The notes beneath the pieces are model-generated. The model worked only from the letters and a program-made list of their open reading frames with translations. It was not told where the DNA came from and did no database searches. Positions 1-4,726 of a DNA stretch of 6,937 nt are shown here, one piece after another (the stretch's first letter is position 1; every line of letters begins with the position of its first letter). This DNA comes from Spirochaetales bacterium. GTDB taxonomy: Bacteria; Spirochaetota; Spirochaetia; SZUA-6; DRHE01. The position numbers and the translations under genes were made by a program. Location: NCBI GenBank assembly GCA_016935715.1, contig JAFGQJ010000308.1:1-6937 (forward strand). Direction: 5' to 3'.

Positions 1-1068
1 CCGGACGTGGAGGAGCTTCTCGCGGTGATTCGCCGCGAGCGGGCACCGCGGCGGATTCACCACCTGGAGCTGTTCCTGGACCCGGAGATCATCGACGCGG
101 TGGACCGGCGCTTCGAGCTCACCGGGGACCTGAGCACCTCGGACCCCTACCACGATCTCAAGCGGGACATCCGGGTCCACGCCCATCTGGGCTACGACGC
201 CTTCCACCTCGACGTGGTGCAGAAGGACCTCTTCCCCATGCCCGCCCTGGAGAGCGGCGATACCGTTGCCGGCGGCCAGAGCCGGGGGCAGCGGGAATGG
301 GTGGAGGAGCACGATGCGGCCATCCGCAATTGGGCCGATTTCGAGAGCTATCCCTGGCCGAAGGTCGAGCAGATCGATCTGTCCTCCCTCGAATGGATGG
401 AGAGCAACATTCCCGAGGGCATGGGTTGCTTCGAGCTGACCGCCAGCATCTTCGAGATGGTGAACTTCCTGCAGGGCTACGAGCGGCTGTGCTACAACCT
501 CTTCGATGCCCCGGATCTCGTGGCGGCGATCTGCGGCAGGATCGGCCGCTTCTACGTGGATTTCACCAGGCTGATCTGTGATTTCGACTGCGTGCCGCTG
601 ATATGGGGATCCGACGATCTGGGCTTCCGCTCCTCCACCATGACCAGTCCGGAGTTCCTGCGCCGGAGCATCCTGCCCTGGCATGGGGAGTGCGCCCGCA
701 TTGCCCACGAGCACGGCAAGCCCTATCTGCTGCACTCCTGCGGCAACCTGGACGCCGTCATGGAAGATCTGATCGATACGGTGAAAATCGACGCCAAGCA
801 CTCCTTTGAGGATACGATCCTCCCGGTGGCCGAAGCCTACCGGCGTTACGGGCAGCGGATCGGCATCATCGGCGGGATAGACGTGGATTTCCTCTGCAGG
901 GCCTCGCAGCGGGATATCCGCCGAAGGGTGCGGGAGACCCTGGATGCCTGTACGGGCGCAGACCACGGCATGGGCTACTGCCTGGGCACGGGCAATACCG
1001 TGGCCAATTACATGCCCGTCGACAACTACCTGATCATGCTCGATGAGGGCCGCAGCTACACGTTGTAG
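1..1068 (+). CDS. URO-D family protein, corrinoid/zinc methyltransferase-like (5' end at window edge)
   Basis: This protein belongs to the uroporphyrinogen decarboxylase (URO-D) superfamily, and the zinc motif points to the MtaA/MtbA/CmuA methyltransferase branch rather than to heme synthesis. Counting from the GTG at 7, there is an N-terminal DPYHDLKRD region (46-54), a W-G-S-D-D-L-G segment (200-206) that matches the family's acidic motif, L-H-S-C-G-N (242-247) and G-Y-C-L-G-T-G-N (323-330). H243, C245 and C325 give the H-x-C-x(n)-C zinc-ligand pattern known from methylcobalamin:CoM methyltransferases. About 353 residues is a normal length for the family. The frame is open to base 1, so the start may be the GTG at 7 or a codon just outside; no ribosome binding site can be seen. 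No corrinoid protein gene lies next to it here, so the methyl donor and acceptor are unknown. Family assignment is firm; the specific reaction is inferred. Confidence 0.88.
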   Translation, partial: PDVEELLAVIRRERAPRRIHHLELFLDPEIIDAVDRRFELTGDLSTSDPYHDLKRDIRVHAHLGYDAFHLDVVQKDLFPMPALESGDTVAGGQSRGQREWVEEHDAAIRNWADFESYPWPKVEQIDLSSLEWMESNIPEGMGCFELTASIFEMVNFLQGYERLCYNLFDAPDLVAAICGRIGRFYVDFTRLICDFDCVPLIWGSDDLGFRSSTMTSPEFLRRSILPWHGECARIAHEHGKPYLLHSCGNLDAVMEDLIDTVKIDAKHSFEDTILPVAEAYRRYGQRIGIIGGIDVDFLCRASQRDIRRRVRETLDACTGADHGMGYCLGTGNTVANYMPVDNYLIMLDEGRSYTL

Positions 1069-1086
1069 AGTATCCCGGACCGTTCT

Positions 1087-1599
1087 TCAGTTTTTCCCGT
1101 TTTCCGCCTCATCTACGGCGGGCTCGATCTCCAGCATCCTCTTCAGTCGCTCCTCTATGGTTTCGTCGCTGCCGAGGGACAGCTGCTGAAAGTCGGTGTG
1201 CCGTTCGATGGTCGAAACCAGCGCCTGGAAATCCCCATACTCCTGCGGAATCGTGACCAGCTTGTCCCCCGTGCTGCGATAGACGAACAGAAAAGGCCGC
1301 CCCCGTTCCTGGCGACAATAGCCGGCTGCGGTAATCTGATCCCAGGGGAATACCAGGAGCTCGCCGTCGGGCATCCGGCACTTCAGCTCGGAATCCGAGC
1401 TTTCCACCCAGCTTTTCATATGGTTGCGGAAGAAGCGCAGCATTGAATAGTCCAGGTAGGCCGCAGCGGCCAGGGCGATGATGCCGAGGACGGTGCCTGC
1501 AAAGATCAGCAGCAGGATTCCAGCAGCCGGGAGGGCGATCACGATGAGAAAGAGGAGGATCATCCGCGGATTCGACGAAACGGTTATCCTGTGACGCAT
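1087..1599 (-). CDS. Small membrane protein with two N-terminal helices and a PH-like/YcxB-like domain
   Basis: I cannot name this 170-residue protein. Two hydrophobic segments (about 13-32 and 35-55) form a helical hairpin, followed by a basic stretch (R55, R58, K62) that suggests the C-terminal part is cytosolic. Residues about 66-136 look like a compact beta-rich domain with F-P-W-D-Q-I-T (84-90), resembling bacterial PH-like or YcxB-type domains, and an acidic/basic helix follows at about 147-158. There is no signal peptide cleavage site or catalytic motif. The ATG at 1599 has AAAGGAG six bases upstream (complement of 1606-1612), which fixes the start well. It is a lone gene, convergent with the URO-D family gene and divergent from the nitroreductase gene. 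The PH-like call rests on pattern only; membrane location is much surer. Confidence 0.8.
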   Translation of the reverse strand: MRHRITVSSNPRMILLFLIVIALPAAGILLLIFAGTVLGIIALAAAAYLDYSMLRFFRNHMKSWVESSDSELKCRMPDGELLVFPWDQITAAGYCRQERGRPFLFVYRSTGDKLVTIPQEYGDFQALVSTIERHTDFQQLSLGSDETIEERLKRMLEIEPAVDEAENGKN

Positions 1600-1605
1600 C
1601 AGTTG

Positions 1606-1612
1606 CTCCTTT
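1606..1612 (-). promoter_or_regulatory. Ribosome binding site of the membrane protein gene
   Basis: On the minus strand this reads AAAGGAG, six bases before the ATG at 1599. It is a strong Shine-Dalgarno match and supports that start codon. Confidence 0.75.
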
Positions 1613-1665
1613 GCCTGGGATCGGAAACTCCGGCCTGCTCCCGGTACATTCCGGCCATCTCCTAC

Positions 1666-1694
1666 ACCATAGTCTGAATCTCCGGGAGTCTCAA
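1666..1694 (-). promoter_or_regulatory. Candidate sigma-70 promoter of the membrane protein gene
   Basis: On the minus strand a -35-like TTGAGA (complement of 1689-1694) is followed after exactly 17 bases by a -10-like TATGGT (complement of 1666-1671). This is five of six and four of six matches to the consensus. The inferred transcript start would leave a leader of roughly 60 bases before the ATG at 1599. A short dyad CTCCGGGAG (1680-1688) sits in the spacer and could be an operator, but it is too short to claim. Confidence 0.4.
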
Positions 1695-1793
1695 CACGCC
1701 CGGGCTCAGGTGTCGGGGCTCAGGGGGCTCCGGACGAAGGGGGCATCGGCCGAGTGGGCTGGGAAGGGCTCGGACGGACGCGGGTTTCTTCGG

Positions 1794-1822
1794 TTGTGAA
1801 ACCTGTGCAGAGATGGGATGAT
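1794..1822 (+). promoter_or_regulatory. Weak candidate promoter of the nitroreductase gene
   Basis: TTGTGA (1794-1799) and GATGAT (1817-1822) lie 17 bases apart, each with four of six matches to the sigma-70 consensus. A start near 1829 would leave a leader of about 20 bases that carries the ribosome binding site. The match is weak and could be chance, although the position is right. Confidence 0.25.
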
Positions 1823-1839
1823 GGGGCACGCTGTATTCT

Positions 1840-1845
1840 AGGAGG
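1840..1845 (+). promoter_or_regulatory. Ribosome binding site that decides the nitroreductase start
   Basis: AGGAGG, a full anti-16S match, ends five bases before the ATG at 1851. An in-frame GTG at 1845 overlaps the last base of this site and so cannot be served by it, which makes the ATG at 1851 the likely start. Confidence 0.8.
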
Positions 1846-1850
1846 TGAGT

Positions 1851-2435
1851 ATGGAGTTCAGAGAGATCGTCGAGAAGAACCGTTCCTACCGTCGTTTCGA
1901 ACAGGGCCATCGCCTGAGCCGGGAGACGCTTCTGGAGCTGGTCGATCTGGCGCGTCTCACTCCCTCAGCGGGAAACAAGCAGCTTCTGCGCTACGTTGTC
2001 TCCTGCTCGGCGGAGCTGAACCGCCGGATCTGCCAGAGCCTCGCCTGGGCGGCCTCCCTTCCCGACTGGCCCGGACCGGAGGAGGGGGAGCGTCCCGCCG
2101 CCTATATCGTGATCGTGACCGCGAAGGACAGCTGGGACTGGGCTCGGGTGGATCTGGGGATCGCCGCTCAGACGATCGTCCTGGCTGCCGCCGCCCGTGG
2201 GCTGGGGGGCTGCATGTTCGGCAATTTCCGCAAGGAACAGCTTGCGCGGATGCTGGAGCTTGAGGAAGACCTGGAGATCCGGCTGGTGATTGCCCTAGGC
2301 AAGCCGGTGGAGGAGGTTGTGCTTGAGGAGGTGAGCGAGGGCGGGTCGATCACCTACTACCGGACCGAGGATCAGGTGCATCACGTGCCCAAACGCAGGC
2401 TCGAGGATCTAGTGATCCGGATTTTTGACGAATGA
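1851..2435 (+). CDS. Nitroreductase family FMN-dependent oxidoreductase (small, single-domain)
   Basis: This 194-residue protein is an FMN-binding nitroreductase-family enzyme, a cytosolic flavoprotein that usually takes electrons from NAD(P)H and reduces nitro, quinone or related compounds. The motifs in order are R-S-Y-R-R-F (11-16) for the FMN phosphate, P-S-A-G-N-K-Q (38-44), the long helix segment D-L-G-I-A-A-Q (101-107) leading to A-R-G-L-G-G (115-120), and a family-typical tail with H-H-V-P-K-R (177-182). The length fits the compact subgroup. The ATG at 1851 is preferred because AGGAGG lies five bases upstream. The gene stands alone on the plus strand, and its last 27 bases overlap the convergent transporter gene. 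The physiological substrate cannot be read from the sequence, and many members of this family have unknown roles. Confidence 0.9.
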   Translation: MEFREIVEKNRSYRRFEQGHRLSRETLLELVDLARLTPSAGNKQLLRYVVSCSAELNRRICQSLAWAASLPDWPGPEEGERPAAYIVIVTAKDSWDWARVDLGIAAQTIVLAAAARGLGGCMFGNFRKEQLARMLELEEDLEIRLVIALGKPVEEVVLEEVSEGGSITYYRTEDQVHHVPKRRLEDLVIRIFDE

Positions 2436-3326
2436 CCGCCGGGGAGCCGGGAGCAGGGAGACTCCGATACCGGCTGCTGTGATCAGCAGCCCGCCCACGG
2501 CCTTGTTCACGGTCAGGGGCTCGTGGAAGTAGAGAACGGCGATCACAGCCGTGATCGGCAGGATCAGCATGGTCATGATCGAAGCGGTGGCCGTGGACAG
2601 CTTCCTGAACGCCACGGTTACCATGATGTGGGCCACTGCCGAGAACAGACCGATGGCGAGGAGCAGCATCCAGATCGCGAGTGGACCGATCTCCCGGGTA
2701 GGGGTGAAGCGCCAGCTCTGTCCGGGAATCAGCAAGACGCCGATCCCCGACAGAACCGCGGCGAAACCCATGAACAGGACCACGATATTGCTGGGACTGT
2801 CGCTCTTCCTCAGCTGGCGCAGCGCCGCCCGGGCGACTCCGCCGAGAACCGCGGTGGTCAGACCGATAGCGTGCCCCGGGCTGAAACCCTCGAAGTTGGG
2901 ATTCACGATCAGGTAGAGTCCGGCGAGCGCGGCGCCAAGAGGGATCAGGATCCAGGGGGAGAATCGCTCCTTGAACAGCAGCACGGCGAAGAAAATCGCG
3001 AACACCGGATAGACGTACAGGTAGAGGGTCGCGGTGAGCAGGCCGATCAGGTCGATCGCCCAGAAAAAGAAGATAATGGAGATTGCTCCGGCCAGCCCGC
3101 GTACCAGAAGCAGGGGCCAGTGGTTGAAGCGAATCTTTTCTCTCCGCAGGAGCATCCAGGCCAGGATGATTCCCACCGTGAACAGGCTGCGGTAGAAGGT
3201 CTTGGTCCACGGGCTCACGGTGGGGCCGAGGTAGCGGACCAGAGACTGCATTGCCGACAGGCTGAGCACCGACAGCAGCATGAGCAGTTTGGAGCCCCCG
3301 GGTTTGGGGGGAGGGGGGTCGGGCAC
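2409..3326 (-). CDS. DMT superfamily transporter with two EamA domains
   Basis: This is an inner-membrane carrier of the drug/metabolite transporter superfamily, about 305 residues and around ten hydrophobic helices, arranged as two EamA repeats. Each repeat ends in the family-typical acidic turn: F-K-E-R-F (118-122) after the fourth helix and F-H-E-P-L (267-271) after the ninth. I chose the GTG at 3326, five bases after the stop of the amidohydrolase gene; it gives a short proline-rich lead (P-P-P-P at 4-7) before the first helix. An ATG 15 codons further in is also possible. The frame stays open further upstream to 3404, but that part runs through the amidohydrolase gene and reads as arginine-rich shadow. 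Being third in a purine-enzyme operon suggests a purine or related metabolite as substrate, which is inference only. Sequence alone does not separate import from export. Confidence 0.88.
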   Translation of the reverse strand: MPDPPPPKPGGSKLLMLLSVLSLSAMQSLVRYLGPTVSPWTKTFYRSLFTVGIILAWMLLRREKIRFNHWPLLLVRGLAGAISIIFFFWAIDLIGLLTATLYLYVYPVFAIFFAVLLFKERFSPWILIPLGAALAGLYLIVNPNFEGFSPGHAIGLTTAVLGGVARAALRQLRKSDSPSNIVVLFMGFAAVLSGIGVLLIPGQSWRFTPTREIGPLAIWMLLLAIGLFSAVAHIMVTVAFRKLSTATASIMTMLILPITAVIAVLYFHEPLTVNKAVGGLLITAAGIGVSLLPAPRRSFVKNPDH

Positions 3327-3331
3327 GATTC

Positions 3332-4726
3332 TTATCCGCCGCTCTGGATCCGGGCGGCGATGCGGTTGGCCTTTTCGACGAGCCGCGCCTCCTCCACGCC
3401 GCACAGCCGCCCCCGCTCCACCACGATCCTGCCGTTGATGATCGTGTAGGCGCTGCGGTGATCGACTCCTGCGAACACAAGCGCGGCGAGCGGGTCGGAA
3501 AGCGCCCCGGCGTATTCGAGCCTGTGCACGTCGAAGGCGGCCAGATCGGCGCCCCAGCCCTCCTCGATCCTGCCGAGCCTGGAGAAGCTCAGGACCTCGA
3601 GACCGTTGCCCGTGGCCAGAGCAAAGATCTGGGGCACGCTGATCGCATCCGCCCCGTAGCGGATACGCTGGAGATACAATGCCTGGCGCATTTCCCCCAG
3701 AAAGTCCGAGGCGTCGTTGGAGGCCGAGCCGTCCACGGCCAGGGACACGGTGATCCCGAGCTCGAGCATCTCCTTGACCCTGGCGATGCCGCTGCCCAGG
3801 CGCATGTTGGAGGAGGGGCAGTGGCAGACGGCGGTCGAGCTTTGGCGAAGCCTCTCCAGCTCTTCATCGGTGAAGTGGATTCCGTGTGCAAAGGACACAT
3901 CCGGCCCGATGAACTCCCACTCCTCCATCAGCTCGAGCGGCCGTTTGCCGTGCGTGCGCAGACAGTATTCATTCTCGTCTTTGGTTTCCGCCAGGTGGGT
4001 GTGCAGCCGCACACCGGAGGAGCGGGCCAGCCGGGCGGTCTCCACCATGAGCTCTTTGCTCACCGAGAAGGGACTGCAGGGAGCTAGGATCACTTTGCGC
4101 ATGGCCAGCGGGCCTGGATCGTGGTACTGCTCGATGACTCGCCGGCTGTCGGCCAGGATCTGCCGATCGGTCTGCACCACCGAGTCCGGGGGAAGCCCGC
4201 CGTCCTTCTTGCTCAGGCTCATCGATCCCCTGGCGGGAGCGAAGCGCATGCCGATCCGCTCGGCGGCCTCGAACTGCAGGCCCATCAGGTCGGCGGCAAC
4301 GCCCCGGGGGTAGAGGTAGTGATGGTCCGTGGTGCAGGTGCAGCCGGTCTTGGCCAGCTCCCCCATGGCCACCTGGGAGGAGACCAGCACCGCCTCTTCG
4401 TCTATGTTCTTCCATATCTCATAGAGGTACACCAGCCATGTGAACAGCTTGGCGTTCTGCACCGCCGGTACATTGCGGGTCAGGACCTGGTAGAAGTGGT
4501 GGTGGGTGTTGACGAATCCGGGGACCACGACGAAGCGGGAGGCGTCGATGATCCGTGCCGAGCGAACGTCGGCGAGGTTGCCGGGCCGGCCCTCCGGCGC
4601 GGAGAGATTTCTCCCGACGCGGCTGATGAGGTTGCCCTCGATCAGAACGTCCACGCCCCGCAGGGGTTTGCAGCCCGGATCGGCGGGATCGATGTAGAGG
4701 GCGAAGCAGTTTTTCAGCAGGATCAT
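3332..4726 (-). CDS. Amidohydrolase, 8-oxoguanine deaminase type (COG0402 family)
   Basis: This 464-residue cytosolic metal-dependent deaminase most resembles 8-oxoguanine deaminase, which converts 8-oxoguanine and water to urate and ammonia. The fold's metal and catalytic residues are present: T-H-H-H-F (74-78, H75 and H77 as the HxH pair), T-H-L-A-E-T (243-248, with H244 as ligand and E247 as proton shuttle), H281 in A-H-G-I-H, and D332 in V-D-G-S-A-S-N-D. A-P-C-S-P-F-S-V (215-222), R-G-S-M-S-L (166-171) and P-S-S-N-M-R-L-G-S-G (304-313) are stretches I associate with the 8-oxoguanine deaminase branch and not with E. coli SsnA or guanine deaminase. Length is normal and complete. The ATG overlaps the hydroxylase stop as ATGA, with only a weak GGGG element before it, so translation is probably coupled. 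Isoxanthopterin or a triazine-like substrate cannot be excluded from sequence. Confidence 0.88.
   Translation of the reverse strand: MILLKNCFALYIDPADPGCKPLRGVDVLIEGNLISRVGRNLSAPEGRPGNLADVRSARIIDASRFVVVPGFVNTHHHFYQVLTRNVPAVQNAKLFTWLVYLYEIWKNIDEEAVLVSSQVAMGELAKTGCTCTTDHHYLYPRGVAADLMGLQFEAAERIGMRFAPARGSMSLSKKDGGLPPDSVVQTDRQILADSRRVIEQYHDPGPLAMRKVILAPCSPFSVSKELMVETARLARSSGVRLHTHLAETKDENEYCLRTHGKRPLELMEEWEFIGPDVSFAHGIHFTDEELERLRQSSTAVCHCPSSNMRLGSGIARVKEMLELGITVSLAVDGSASNDASDFLGEMRQALYLQRIRYGADAISVPQIFALATGNGLEVLSFSRLGRIEEGWGADLAAFDVHRLEYAGALSDPLAALVFAGVDHRSAYTIINGRIVVERGRLCGVEEARLVEKANRIAARIQSGG
4723..4726 (-). other. ATGA stop-start overlap coupling hydroxylase and deaminase
   Basis: On the minus strand ATGA holds both the start codon of the amidohydrolase gene (4726-4724) and the stop codon of the hydroxylase gene (4725-4723). 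Such four-base overlaps commonly mark co-transcribed, translationally coupled genes. Confidence 0.85.

Larger units (their letters stand above)
1600..1850. other. Divergent intergenic region between the membrane protein and nitroreductase genes
   Basis: This 251-bp stretch has no convincing gene; short open frames across it lack good ribosome binding sites and family-like sequence. It must supply promoters for two genes that point away from each other. The nonamer GGGCTCAGG occurs twice, 14 bases apart (1702-1710 and 1716-1724), inside a G-rich section at about 1700-1782. The two copies lie outside both candidate core promoters and might be a regulator site or chance in a G-rich context. Confidence 0.6.

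Noticed and set aside
1069..1105. Possible bidirectional terminator between the URO-D family gene and the membrane protein gene
   Set aside because: There is a T5 run at 1091-1095 and a tiny CGGACCG dyad (1076-1082), but no stem long enough to call a terminator.
1662..1910. Minus-strand open frame of about 82 codons spanning the intergenic region and the nitroreductase start
   Set aside because: It overlaps the nitroreductase start and its ribosome binding site, is Pro/Leu/Ser-rich and shows no family signal.
2472..2491. Perfect 8-bp inverted repeat GGCTGCTG/CAGCAGCC with a 4-base loop, as a possible operon terminator
   Set aside because: It lies inside the transporter coding region before the stop and is not followed by a T-run on either strand, so it is more likely coding coincidence.
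2523..3449. Long plus-strand open frame opposite the transporter gene, about 308 codons
   Set aside because: It is antisense to a clear membrane protein. Its translation is rich in Asp, Glu, Gln, Gly, Arg and His without any family pattern, as expected from a shadow frame in GC-rich DNA.
2350..3480. Minus-strand open frame of about 376 codons overlapping the transporter in another frame
   Set aside because: It is a low-complexity, Arg/Ser/Pro-rich translation in the wrong frame of the transporter gene, which has coherent helices and EamA motifs.
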